Position numbers and translations under genes: made by a program. A DNA stretch of 64,000 nucleotides from Streptomyces poonensis (GTDB lineage Bacteria > Actinomycetota > Actinomycetes > Streptomycetales > Streptomycetaceae): contig NZ_BMVW01000001.1 of assembly GCF_014650915.1 (NCBI RefSeq), positions 186,001 through 250,000 of the forward strand, in the 5' to 3' direction. This document shows positions 19,984 to 27,265 of the stretch, one piece after another. Position 1 is the first letter of the stretch. Each line of letters begins with the position of its first letter. The notes under the pieces were generated by a model. That model made no database searches and was not told the DNA's origin. It worked only from the letters and a program-made list of their open reading frames with translations.

Positions 19984-20682
19984 TCAGCGCCCCGGACGCA
20001 CCGACAGGTCGTTCACCTCGGCGTCCCTGGGCAGATCCAGGGACATCAGGACGGTCGTGGCGACCGACTCGGGATCGATCCACTCGGAGGGGTCGTACTC
20101 CTTGCCCTCCTGCTGATGCACCTTGGCCTGCATCGGGCTGGCCGTACGCCCCGGGTAGATCGAGGTGACCCGGACGCCGTTCCCGTGCTCCTCGTGCCGC
20201 AGCGAGTCGGCGAGGGCCTTCAGACCGTGCTTGGAGGCGGCGTACGCGCCCCACTCGCCGAAGGCGCGCAGCCCGGAGCCCGAGTTGACGAAGACGACCT
20301 GGCCGCGGGCGGCGCGCAGCTGGGGCAGGAAGTGGCGGGTGACCTCGGCCGGCGCGATCAGGTTGACGTTCAGCTGCTGGTGCCAGGCCTTCGGGGTCAG
20401 ATCCCCGATGTGCCCGAGCTCGATGACGCCCGCGCTGTGGATCAAGGAGTCCACGCGGTCCGGGAGCGTCTGGTGCGAGAAGGCCCAGGAGAGCCTGTCC
20501 GGGTCCGCCAGGTCGCCCACCAGGGTCTTCGCACCGGGGAACTCGGCCGCCAGCTCCTTGGCGCGGCCCGCGTCGCGCGCGTGCAGCCAGATCTCGTCCC
20601 CGCGCGCGTGGAGGCGGCGGGCGACGGCCGCGCCGATGCCGGAACCGGCTCCGGTGATCACATGTGTAGCCATGTCCGCCAT
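19984..20682 (-). CDS. Short-chain dehydrogenase/reductase
   Basis: A 232-residue classical SDR with the cofactor motif TGAGSGIGAAVARRLHARG at the N-terminus, HSAGVIELG in place of NNAG, a catalytic serine in FVNSGSGLRA and YAASKHGLKAL with the Tyr-Lys pair. ATG at 20682 is used; ATG 20673 is also possible and neither has a clear ribosome binding site. The long in-frame extension upstream runs through a tandem repeat and is not protein-like. Substrate unknown. Confidence 0.87.
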   Translation of the reverse strand: MADMATHVITGAGSGIGAAVARRLHARGDEIWLHARDAGRAKELAAEFPGAKTLVGDLADPDRLSWAFSHQTLPDRVDSLIHSAGVIELGHIGDLTPKAWHQQLNVNLIAPAEVTRHFLPQLRAARGQVVFVNSGSGLRAFGEWGAYAASKHGLKALADSLRHEEHGNGVRVTSIYPGRTASPMQAKVHQQEGKEYDPSEWIDPESVATTVLMSLDLPRDAEVNDLSVRPGR

Positions 20683-20720
20683 GCTCGCATCACCGATGGG
20701 AAAGGGCGTTCCCAGGGGCG

Positions 20721-20780
20721 ACACCGCCAGGCATCGCCAGGCACCGCAAGGCAGCGCCAGGCTCCGCCCGGCTTCGGCCA
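20721..20780. repeat. Tandem 10-bp repeats
   Basis: Six head-to-tail 10-base units, of which four keep the pattern GCnnCGCcAG (acaccgccag, gcatcgccag, gcaccgcaag, gcagcgccag, gctccgcccg, gcttcggcca). It lies between the LOG-family gene stop and the SDR start, about 40-100 bases upstream of that start, so it could affect SDR expression. Confidence 0.7.
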
Positions 20781-20791
20781 CCCGTGGCGCG

Positions 20792-21331
20792 TCACTGCAC
20801 GCCGAGCGACTCCTCCAGATAGGCCAGCGCACCCACCGGCTCCTCGGCGAAGAAGACGAGCTCGGTGAGGGGACGCGGCAGGAAGCCCTCGTCCTCCATC
20901 CTCCGGAACTGCTCCTTGAGGCCGTCGTAGAACCCGGCCGTGTTCAGCAGCACCACCGGCTTCTCCGTGTGCCCGTGCTTCTTCAGCTCCAGGATCTCGG
21001 TGGCCTCGTCGAGCGTGCCGGTGCCGCCGACCATGACGATCACCGCGTCGGCCTTCTCCAGGAGCAGCCGCTTGCGCTCGGCGAGATCCTTCGCGACGAC
21101 CATCTCGTCGACCCCCGGCCGCACCCGGTTCGACAGGAACTCGACGGAGACGCCCACCAGGCGCCCGCCCGCCTCCTCCACCCCGTCCGCGACGACCTTC
21201 ATGAGCCCGACGTTGGAACCGCCCCACACGAGGGAGTGCCCGCCCTTGCCGATGAGCTCCGCGAGCTCGCGCGCGGGGCCGGTGTAACGCTCGTCGAGGT
21301 CGGCGGCGGAGAGAAAGACGCAGATGTTCAT
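20792..21331 (-). CDS. LOG family protein (TIGR00730; lysine decarboxylase-like)
   Basis: A 179-residue protein with a Rossmann-like fold. MNICVFLSAADLDERY opens the frame and VGGTGTLDEATEILELKK near 105-122 matches the PGGxGTxxE motif of cytokinin riboside 5'-monophosphate phosphoribohydrolases, which remove ribose phosphate from nucleotides. The usual first Pro of the motif is Val here. ATG at 21331 is the natural start; the frame extends further upstream only antisense to the DUF427 gene. Older annotations as lysine decarboxylase are not supported by this motif. Confidence 0.85.
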   Translation of the reverse strand: MNICVFLSAADLDERYTGPARELAELIGKGGHSLVWGGSNVGLMKVVADGVEEAGGRLVGVSVEFLSNRVRPGVDEMVVAKDLAERKRLLLEKADAVIVMVGGTGTLDEATEILELKKHGHTEKPVVLLNTAGFYDGLKEQFRRMEDEGFLPRPLTELVFFAEEPVGALAYLEESLGVQ

Positions 21332-21385
21332 GCGTCTACGGTACGGGGCGGGAAGAACCCCGGCCGATCCGGCGCTGTCCTCCTC

Positions 21386-21727
21386 ATGGCCACTGGACAC
21401 GGAAACCGGCACGGACACGAGATCACGATCGAGCGGGCCACGGAGCACGTACGCGTGGTGCACGACGGCACGGTGCTCGCCGACAGCACCCGCCCTCTGC
21501 TCCTGCGCGAGACGGGCTGTCCCGTGCGCTACTACATCCCCGAAGAGGATGTCCGCATGGACCTGCTGACCCCGTCGGACACCCACACGCACTGCCCGTT
21601 CAAGGGCACGGCGTCCTACTGGTCGCTGCCGGACGCGGCGGACCTGGTGTGGGCGTATCCCGAGCCGAAGCCGGAGGTCGCGGAGCTCAAGGGGCACCTG
21701 TGCTTCTACGACACCGAGGTGGTGTGA
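21386..21727 (+). CDS. DUF427 domain protein
   Basis: A 113-residue protein made of one DUF427 domain. Conserved blocks are VRVVHDGTVLADSTRPLLLRE, PVRYYIPEEDVRMDLL and THCPFKGTASYWSL, the family's hallmark. Many bacteria carry one or two copies. The role is unknown, although the fold is small, all-beta and probably binding. The gene diverges from the LOG-family gene with only 54 bases between starts; no clear ribosome binding site precedes the ATG at 21386. Confidence 0.9.
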   Translation: MATGHGNRHGHEITIERATEHVRVVHDGTVLADSTRPLLLRETGCPVRYYIPEEDVRMDLLTPSDTHTHCPFKGTASYWSLPDAADLVWAYPEPKPEVAELKGHLCFYDTEVV

Positions 21728-21767
21728 TCGACCGGCTCCGGGCGCCTCGCGGAGGGAGAGGCACTGG

Positions 21768-22219
21768 TCACGGCCGTACATCCAGCGGCCGTTCGCCCGG
21801 CCGCCGCGGCGCGATGATCCGGTAGTGGTTGTCGAAGGACAGAACCGTCGGCTGCTGGAGACGCCAGGCCAGGCACGCGTTGACGGCGTCGGTCAGACCG
21901 ATCGCCTGCCCCAGGTAATCGCGCTGGATCTCCTCCGCCTCACCGAGAAGCTGACCGTCCACGCCGGGTACGCGCGCGTACCCGGCCCCGACCAGAGCAC
22001 GCAGGCGGGACACGGCCTCCACGGCCTCTTTCTCCGATGCCTGCTGGTGAAAGCAAGTAATCGAGTTCGGCAAGACCGAGTGAGAACGAGTGGGGACAGA
22101 ACCAGGAGCCTGGCCGTGCCGAAGGCTTCGATGCCTTCCCTGTGCCGGTCATCACGTCGGTTGAAAGCGGCGAGGAGGACGCTAGTGTCGGCCACTGCGA
22201 GACTGACTGAGCCGGTCAC
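21768..22219 (-). pseudogene. Frameshifted PIN-domain toxin (VapC-like)
   Basis: Three overlapping frames join into one PIN protein. The first part (GTG at 22219) gives VSLAVADTSVLLAAFNRRDDRH with the first catalytic Asp and ends at LVLSPLVL. A second frame supplies LAELDYLLSPAG around 22040-22075. A third frame gives ASEKEAVEAVSRLRALVGAG through LTDAVNACLAW and VLSFDNHYRI, with the later acidic residues, to the stop at 21768. Two +1 shifts lie near 22075 and 22048; the first coincides with about ten surplus bases after SPLVL. Intact VapC proteins are RNases held by their antitoxin, so this copy should be inactive unless these are sequencing errors. Confidence 0.75.
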
Positions 22220-22413
22220 GCGGCGTTCCTGCCCCGCAGGTGCTCGTGCGCACGACTCGCGAGGTCCGGCGGCCCGTCGAAGAGACCCCAGTCGTCGACT
22301 GCGTCACCCACCGTTCCCTCGGGAATGATCAGCTTTCCGGCGGCCCATTCAATGGCCAACGCTTCAGGTGTCCGTCCGTCGAGAGCGGCGAGGTCGCGCA
22401 GGATGCCGGCCAT
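22216..22413 (-). CDS. VapB-like antitoxin
   Basis: A 65-residue protein (MAGILRDLAALDGRTPEALAI, then LIIPEGTVGDAVDDWGLFDGPP) whose stop overlaps the GTG start of the toxin pseudogene (GTGA), the usual vapBC arrangement. The acidic C-terminal half should wrap the PIN toxin. It has a normal length for the small antitoxins of this kind. With the toxin broken, it may be an orphan. The gene abuts the truncated DUF5753 gene on the other strand at about 22425. Confidence 0.65.
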   Translation of the reverse strand: MAGILRDLAALDGRTPEALAIEWAAGKLIIPEGTVGDAVDDWGLFDGPPDLASRAHEHLRGRNAA

Positions 22414-22424
22414 CGTTCCCGAGA

Positions 22425-22664
22425 GTGTGGGTCATCCCCTTCGCCAACGGCGGCTTCCCCATGTTGGGGGACGACATCCTGTACGCCGTCGGCGCCGATC
22501 CTCACTTGGACACGGCGCAGATGGACTCGCCAGCAGGAGCCCTGTTCTTCGACTCGCCCACCCAGCTGGACAACTTCCGCCTGCGACTGGACCTGGTCGA
22601 GCAGGCGGCGTTGACTGCGAACAAGTCGGTGGAGTTCATCCATCGGATCGCCAAGGAGTTGTGG
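22425..22664 (+). pseudogene. 5'-truncated XRE/DUF5753 regulator remnant
   Basis: About 80 codons read VWVIPFANGGFPMLGDDI, VGADPHLDTAQMDSPAG and TQLDNFRLRLDLVEQAALTANKSVEFIHRIAKELW. This is the C-terminal end of a DUF5753 domain, normally preceded by a helix-turn-helix and together about 280 residues. Everything before is gone: 12 bases upstream lies the antitoxin start on the opposite strand. The frame also lacks a stop at the expected place and runs on out of register into the DUF397 gene. Such regulators normally pair with a DUF397 partner, present here just downstream. Confidence 0.72.
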
Positions 22665-22665
22665 A

Positions 22666-22878
22666 ATGCACAACGCGCCCGAGCTCCGCCGGCTCAAGTC
22701 GTCCTTCTCCGGGGACGGAGGCAACAACTGCGTCGAAGTGGCCGCGACACCGGCCGGAGCAGCCCTCCGCGAGAGCGACGCCCCGGCCGACATCCTGACC
22801 ACCGGACAGGGCCCACTGCTGTCACTCGTACGCGGCCTGAGGACGGGAGCCGTGTCCCCGCGCGGACCTCATGAATAG
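22666..22878 (+). CDS. DUF397 domain protein
   Basis: A 70-residue protein with the DUF397 core: LKSSFSGDGGNNCVEVA near the N-terminus, then VAATPAGAALRESDAP and a short tail LLSLVRGLRTGA. DUF397 proteins act beside XRE/DUF5753 regulators in Streptomyces (BldB-Whij-type sets), possibly as antagonists of the regulator. Here the regulator is only a fragment. A GGAG lies 11 bases before the ATG, inside the end of the regulator remnant. It is apparently intact. Confidence 0.85.
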   Translation: MHNAPELRRLKSSFSGDGGNNCVEVAATPAGAALRESDAPADILTTGQGPLLSLVRGLRTGAVSPRGPHE

Positions 22879-22921
22879 TTGAGGGGAGAGCTCACCGTGC
22901 TACGGCCCCGGTGAGACGTTG

Positions 22922-22943
22922 ACCTTGCCGCCGGCGGCAGGGT
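22922..22943. promoter_or_regulatory. MerR-type dyad in the promoter of the SDR-merR pair
   Basis: ACCTTGCCGCC and GGCGGCAGGGT are inverted with one mismatch. A TTGACC -35-like box (22919-22924) sits at its left edge, so the dyad would occupy a long spacer as in MerR-controlled promoters. No good -10 box is visible. The transcript could start close to the SDR start codon. Confidence 0.5.
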
Positions 22944-22949
22944 TGCACG

Positions 22950-23717
22950 ATGACCGGCATGAACAGCACCGGACAGAACAACAGCAGGATCGTCGCGGTG
23001 ACCGGAGCCGGCACCGGCATCGGCCGGGCCACTGCCCGGGCCTTCGCCGCCGAGGGCGCCCACGTGGTCGCGATCGGACGGCGGAGCGAACCGCTCACGG
23101 AGACCGCGGCCGGACACGACCGGATCACGCCACTGCCCGCCGACATCACCGCCGAGGGCGGGCCCGAACGTATCGTCCGGGCCGTGGTGGAGGCACACGG
23201 CCGACTGGACGTGCTGGTGAACAACGCCGGTGTCGTGCGCGGCGGCGCCCTCGGCACGCTGACGCCGGAGACGATCGCGGCCCAGCTCGCCACCAACCTC
23301 GTGGCCCCCGTCCTGCTGTCCCAGGCGGCGCTGCCGTTCCTGGCGGCGTCGAGCGGCGTGATCGTCAATGTCAGTACGTCGGTGGGGCAGCGGGCCTGGC
23401 CCGGCAGCTCGGTCTACGCGGCGACCAAGACCGCTTTGGAACTACTGACGCGTAGTTGGGCGGTCGAGCTGGCACCCCGGGGAATCCGGGTGGTGGCGGT
23501 CGCCCCTGGTGCGATCGACACCCCCATCGGCGAGCACCAGGGTCTGACGCCGGAGCGGATGGCCGCGGTGCGGGAGTGGCAGTTGGCGCACACACCGCTG
23601 GCCCGGATCGGCCGCCCCGAGGAGGTGGCCTGGGCGATCAACCAACTCGCCGCACCGGCTGCCTCGTTCGTCACCGGTGTGGTGCTCCCGGTCGACGGCG
23701 GAGCGGTCGTGGCGTGA
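22950..23717 (+). CDS. SDR family oxidoreductase
   Basis: A 255-residue classical SDR: VAVTGAGTGIGRATARAFAAEG (cofactor site), VLVNNAGVVRGG, the catalytic serine in VIVNVSTSVG, YAATKTALELLTRSW (Tyr-Lys) and a C-terminal FVTGVVLPVDGGAVV. AIGRR after strand two suggests NADP preference. ATG at 22950 is used; an ATG at 22959 is also in frame. The next gene, a MerR regulator, starts within 27 bases and probably senses this enzyme's substrate class. Substrate unknown. Confidence 0.9.
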   Translation: MTGMNSTGQNNSRIVAVTGAGTGIGRATARAFAAEGAHVVAIGRRSEPLTETAAGHDRITPLPADITAEGGPERIVRAVVEAHGRLDVLVNNAGVVRGGALGTLTPETIAAQLATNLVAPVLLSQAALPFLAASSGVIVNVSTSVGQRAWPGSSVYAATKTALELLTRSWAVELAPRGIRVVAVAPGAIDTPIGEHQGLTPERMAAVREWQLAHTPLARIGRPEEVAWAINQLAAPAASFVTGVVLPVDGGAVVA

Positions 23718-23743
23718 TAGGAGTGGCCCGGGAGGTGGAGCGG

Positions 23744-24115
23744 GTGCGGATCGGTGAGCTGGCCGGGGCGACCGGGACGACCGCCCGTGCGCTGCGGCAC
23801 TACGAGCAGGCGGGGCTGATCTCCTCCGAGCGGGCCGCCAACGGCTACCGCGTCTACGACGAGCGAGCCGTGGTGCGGGTCCGCAACATCCGCTACCTGC
23901 TGGCCGCCGGGCTCACCCTGGACGACGTGCGCGTGTTCCTGCCCTGCCTGGACGGCGATGTGGCTGCCGCACCGCCTTCGGACAAGGGCCTGCGGGTCGC
24001 GCTGGATCGGCTGGCCGTCCTCAACGAACGGATCGCCGCCCAGACCGAGGCCCGCGACCGGCTGGAAGCCGCGCTCCGGGAAAAGGCCGGCGATCGGATC
24101 CGTCCGGTGGCCTGA
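23744..24115 (+). CDS. MerR family transcriptional regulator
   Basis: A 123-residue regulator beginning VRIGELAGATGTTARALRHYEQAGLISS, a canonical MerR winged helix-turn-helix, then YRVYDERAVVRVRNIRYLLAAGLTLDDVRVFLPC and a coiled coil (LAVLNERIAAQTEARDRL). GTG at 23744 is chosen because GGAGG lies eight bases upstream and it gives the usual MerR N-terminus. It is co-transcribed with the SDR gene and probably acts on the dyad at 22922-22943. Cys near 73 is isolated, so metal sensing is not implied. Confidence 0.88.
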   Translation: MRIGELAGATGTTARALRHYEQAGLISSERAANGYRVYDERAVVRVRNIRYLLAAGLTLDDVRVFLPCLDGDVAAAPPSDKGLRVALDRLAVLNERIAAQTEARDRLEAALREKAGDRIRPVA

Positions 24116-24293
24116 CCCGCAGAGCCTGAACGTACCGGGATCAAGAGTGGGTATGCCCGATGGCCGGGCACGACTCAGTGTCCGGTGACGCGGACCGAAG
24201 GTGCCCGTGGCTGTCAACCCCGACGATCGTCAGGGTCCGGTGTTGCCGTTCGGCTCGGGTTCGGGAGTTCTCCCGCTTCTACGTTCGGACCTC

Positions 24294-25280
24294 ATGGAAC
24301 GAGAACCACGAGAGAAGAGCCGGGCCGGTCGGCTGCTCGGTGCGTTGGGCGTGCTCGGTCTGGGGGCGGGAGTCGTCACGTGGCTCTCCCCCGGCGGGCT
24401 GGGGGAGGCCGATGCGGTCGAGGTCACCGATGGGGCCTCGGTGTCCGGGTACCGGTCGGTGACCGGGGTGGTGGCGGATGCGCCGTCCTGGCTGGGGCAT
24501 CTGCTGGAAGCGGCCACCGAAGGCACCTTGGTGATCCTCGGGCTGGTGCTGCTCTGGACGTGGTGGTCAGCGGTCCGCCGCGCAGACACACGAGCGGTCG
24601 CCGGAACCGTGCTGACCGGTCTCGGCACCGTGGCGGCCTACGCGGTGAGCGAGGCGCTGAAGCTGGTGGTGGACGAGGAGCGGCCGTGCCGTGCGCTGCG
24701 CACAGGAGCCGAGATCGTCACGGAATGTCCCGCGTCGGGAGACTGGTCCTTCCCGAGCAACCACGCCACTCTGGCCGCCGGCCTGGCGGTCGGACTGGCC
24801 CTGCTGCGGCCCCGGCTCGCCGCGTTCACGCTGCCGCTGGCCGTGGCCGCCGCGCTGCTGCGCGTGCTGGTCGGGGTCCACTATCCGCACGATGTGCTCG
24901 CCGGCGCGACGCTCGGCGGCGCCGTGGTGGCGGCCCTTGTCATCGCGCTGCTGCCGTCGGCCCAGTGGGTGGTGTCACGGCTGGGGAGGCTGCGCGGGGA
25001 CCATCCCGGCCTCGTGGGCCATGACCGCGGCGGCAGCCCGGTTGTCCACGCCGAGCCTCGCCAGGATGGAACTCACATGGGCCTTCACCGTCCCCTCCAC
25101 CACATGCAGCCGCCGGGCGATCTGCCCGTTGGACAGACCGCTGCCGAGGAAGGCCAGCACTTCCCGTTCGCGGGCGGTGAGGGCGGCGATCCGGTCGCGG
25201 GCGGCCGAACGCCGGCCGGCCAGGGTGCCCGCGCCCGTCGCGGCGAGGTGGGCGATGACCCGGGCCGCGACCTTCGGTGA
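24294..25280 (+). CDS. PAP2 superfamily phosphatase with antisense-overlapping tail
   Basis: A 328-residue frame. Residues 1-230 are a PAP2 phosphatase with five or six membrane segments and the three motifs: KLVVDEERP, DWSFPSNHA and RVLVGVHYPHDVLAG, whose histidines form the catalytic site. Such enzymes dephosphorylate lipid phosphates such as undecaprenyl pyrophosphate. From about residue 228 onward the frame lies antisense to the response regulator gene and reads low-complexity His/Gly/Arg sequence, because no stop occurs before 25278. The core is secure and the tail doubtful. ATG 24294 has no obvious ribosome binding site; an upstream ATG at 24201 is possible. Confidence 0.82.
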   Translation: MEREPREKSRAGRLLGALGVLGLGAGVVTWLSPGGLGEADAVEVTDGASVSGYRSVTGVVADAPSWLGHLLEAATEGTLVILGLVLLWTWWSAVRRADTRAVAGTVLTGLGTVAAYAVSEALKLVVDEERPCRALRTGAEIVTECPASGDWSFPSNHATLAAGLAVGLALLRPRLAAFTLPLAVAAALLRVLVGVHYPHDVLAGATLGGAVVAALVIALLPSAQWVVSRLGRLRGDHPGLVGHDRGGSPVVHAEPRQDGTHMGLHRPLHHMQPPGDLPVGQTAAEEGQHFPFAGGEGGDPVAGGRTPAGQGARARRGEVGDDPGRDLR

Positions 25281-25655
25281 CAGGTAGGCGGCGCCGTCCG
25301 CCACCGCACGGACCCCGGTGATCAGTTCCTCCGGCTCGCCCGACTTGATCAGGAAGCCTGCCGCGCCACCGCCGAGCGCCTGGAGGATGTAGTCGTCCTC
25401 GCCGAACGTCGTCAGCATGATGACGCTCGTACCCGGCACCGTGCCCCGGATCTCCGCCGCCGCGTCGATCCCGCTGATGCCCGGCATGCGGATGTCGAGG
25501 ACGGCCACCGAGGGGCGGTGGCGGCGGACCAGTTCCACGGCCTCGTGACCGTCGGCGGCCTCGGCGACGACTTCGATGTCCGGATCCGTCGCGAGTACGG
25601 CACGCACTCCCGCACGGATCATCGGCTCGTCGTCGGCGATCAGTACCCGGATCAT
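24975..25655 (-). CDS. NarL/FixJ-family response regulator
   Basis: A 226-residue regulator. The receiver domain (MIRVLIADDEPMIRAG ... VAVLDIRMPG, phosphoacceptor Asp54, switch Thr in MLTTFGE, Lys in LIKSGEP) is followed by a linker and a LuxR-type helix-turn-helix (LTAREREVLAFLGSGLSNGQ, then VEGTVKAHVSSILARLGV). It starts seven bases after the stop of the sensor kinase, so the two form an operon and a cognate pair. Its 3' half overlaps the PAP2 frame on the other strand by 306 bases. Target genes are unknown. Confidence 0.94.
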   Translation of the reverse strand: MIRVLIADDEPMIRAGVRAVLATDPDIEVVAEAADGHEAVELVRRHRPSVAVLDIRMPGISGIDAAAEIRGTVPGTSVIMLTTFGEDDYILQALGGGAAGFLIKSGEPEELITGVRAVADGAAYLSPKVAARVIAHLAATGAGTLAGRRSAARDRIAALTAREREVLAFLGSGLSNGQIARRLHVVEGTVKAHVSSILARLGVDNRAAAAVMAHEAGMVPAQPPQP

Positions 25656-25662
25656 CGGGCGC

Positions 25663-27159
25663 TCACCCGGTGAGCGTGTCGAGGGACACCAGGGTGTCCT
25701 TGCGGAAGCAGAGCCGGTATGCGTCGCCGGACCGGTCGTCGAACCGGTTCGCCGTGAGCGCGTAGTACTCGCACGTGGTGCCGTCTCCTGTCGGCTCGGC
25801 AGTCGTCGGACGGTGGTTCGTCTGCCGGTCCGGCAGGAAACGCTCCACCTCGGAACGATCCTGCCCCACGCGCAGGCGGTCGTGGTCGCGCGGGTCCAGG
25901 ACCGAGTGTGCCGCCGAGCGCATCTCCAGGACGGTGAGTACTCCGCTCAGCAACGCTCCCGTCACCAGCGGAACCATGACCGCGGCGACCAGGGTCCGGC
26001 TGACCCGCCGCCGAGCGCGGCGGTGTTCCCGCGGCAACTCACGACCGGCCAGGGGGACCCCGGCCACGGAGGGCGCCGGCAGGGACGAGGGTGTGTGCGG
26101 GATCGTCGCGACGACCGCGTAGCCACCGTCACGCGGCCCGTGGTCGAACCGGCCGCCGGCCAACCGCACACGTTCTTCGAGTCCGACGAGGCCGTGTCCC
26201 CCGCTCCCGGACCCGCTCCCGGACCCGGACCCGGACCCGGATCGGGACCGGGACCGGGACCAGGGCCGCAGGCCGGACGCGGACGACGGCGGTCCGTTCT
26301 CCACCACGACCTTCGTCTCCCGGTCCGTGTGTGTCACCTGAACCGTCGCTGTCGCACCAGGTGCGTGCTTGGCGACGTTGGTCAGCGCCTCCTGCACGAC
26401 CCGGTGGGCCGCCCGCTCGGCCACCGGCGGCAGGTCGTCCGCCGTGCCGTCGATGCGCGACTCCACCGCGAGACCGGCCGCGGAAGCCTCGGCAACCAGA
26501 TCCGTGAGGCTGGGTCGCCCCGTGGCCGCAGCCGCGTCGCCGGTCCCCTCGCGCAGCACACCGATCACCTCGCCGAGACGCTCCACCGCGGCGGCGGCCC
26601 TGGCCCTGATGTCGCCCGCGGCCTTGCGGTGCTCCTCCTCGAGGCCCGGTGCGAGCTTCAGCGCGCCGGCCGACAGGGCGATCAGGCTGAGGTCATGGCC
26701 GAGTACGTCATGCATGTCCTGGGCGATACGCGCCCGCTCGCGCAGCCGGGCCTGCTCGGCGATCAGCTGCTGCTCGCGCCGCAGGTGCTCGGCGCGCTCC
26801 CAGCCGGCCCGGACGAGCTGCTGGTACTGGCACCAGAACCGGCCCGCGAACCAGGGCAGCATCGCGGCGCCGACCACCGCGGTCACGAACCGGCCGGCCA
26901 GGGGCAGCAAGGCGGGCACGACGGACAACGCCACCACGCCGACCGCGAGAAGGGCGACCAGAACGAGCGCGGTCGGCGCCGTCCTTCCGGGCCGCCGCCC
27001 TGCCAGGAAGGCCGCCACGGCAGCCGGTATCGCCCACCACAGAGTCACCGCGCTCAGACAGGCGGCCACCGCGGCAGCCGCCGTCAGCAGGGTTCCGGGA
27101 TCACGTGCCCACCGCGGAACAGCGGTCCCGGTCCCGGTCCCGGTCTCACCACAGATCAT
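25663..27159 (-). CDS. Sensor histidine kinase with C-terminal membrane-anchored domain
   Basis: About 498 residues. The N-terminus has four membrane segments (23-53, 62-83, 88-105), then a HisKA_3 dimerisation domain with RIAQDMHDVLGH (His150) and an HATPase_c domain (N box QEALTNVAKHAPG, G box GGHGLVGLEERV). Between N and G boxes lies an (SR)3(SG)7-like insert at 300-319. Unusually, a further membrane segment (about 388-412, TLVAAVMVPLVTGALLSGVL) and an 85-residue tail with LRVGQDRSEVERFLPDRQ and two cysteines follow the catalytic domain, placing a sensor-like domain outside. ATG 27159 is used; GTG 27171 is possible. Confidence 0.88.
   Translation of the reverse strand: MICGETGTGTGTAVPRWARDPGTLLTAAAAVAACLSAVTLWWAIPAAVAAFLAGRRPGRTAPTALVLVALLAVGVVALSVVPALLPLAGRFVTAVVGAAMLPWFAGRFWCQYQQLVRAGWERAEHLRREQQLIAEQARLRERARIAQDMHDVLGHDLSLIALSAGALKLAPGLEEEHRKAAGDIRARAAAAVERLGEVIGVLREGTGDAAAATGRPSLTDLVAEASAAGLAVESRIDGTADDLPPVAERAAHRVVQEALTNVAKHAPGATATVQVTHTDRETKVVVENGPPSSASGLRPWSRSRSRSGSGSGSGSGSGSGGHGLVGLEERVRLAGGRFDHGPRDGGYAVVATIPHTPSSLPAPSVAGVPLAGRELPREHRRARRRVSRTLVAAVMVPLVTGALLSGVLTVLEMRSAAHSVLDPRDHDRLRVGQDRSEVERFLPDRQTNHRPTTAEPTGDGTTCEYYALTANRFDDRSGDAYRLCFRKDTLVSLDTLTG
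26201..26262. repeat. Hexanucleotide repeat tract inside the kinase gene
   Basis: Repeats of CGGACC and GGGACC (plus strand) encode Ser-Gly and Ser-Arg dipeptides in the ATP-binding domain. Six-base steps keep the frame, so copy number can vary without loss of the protein. Confidence 0.75.
27123..27147. repeat. Short hexanucleotide repeat at the kinase N-terminus
   Basis: About four CGGTCC/CGGTCT units encode a Gly-Thr dipeptide run (GTGTGT) in the first dozen residues of the same kinase. Confidence 0.6.
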
Positions 27160-27265
27160 CGAGCCGTCCACGGAGGCGACGCTACGGGTGTCGGGAGCCG
27201 TCGAACACTGCCGAAAGTCCAATCCGGGCCGGTGCCGACAAGCGCCGAGCCTCCGAACGGAGCTG

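Noticed and set aside
22665..22874. Continuation of the DUF5753 remnant frame through the DUF397 gene
   Set aside because: After KELW the translation becomes random Arg/Pro-rich sequence and overlaps the well-formed DUF397 protein, so it is loss of the stop, not a fusion.
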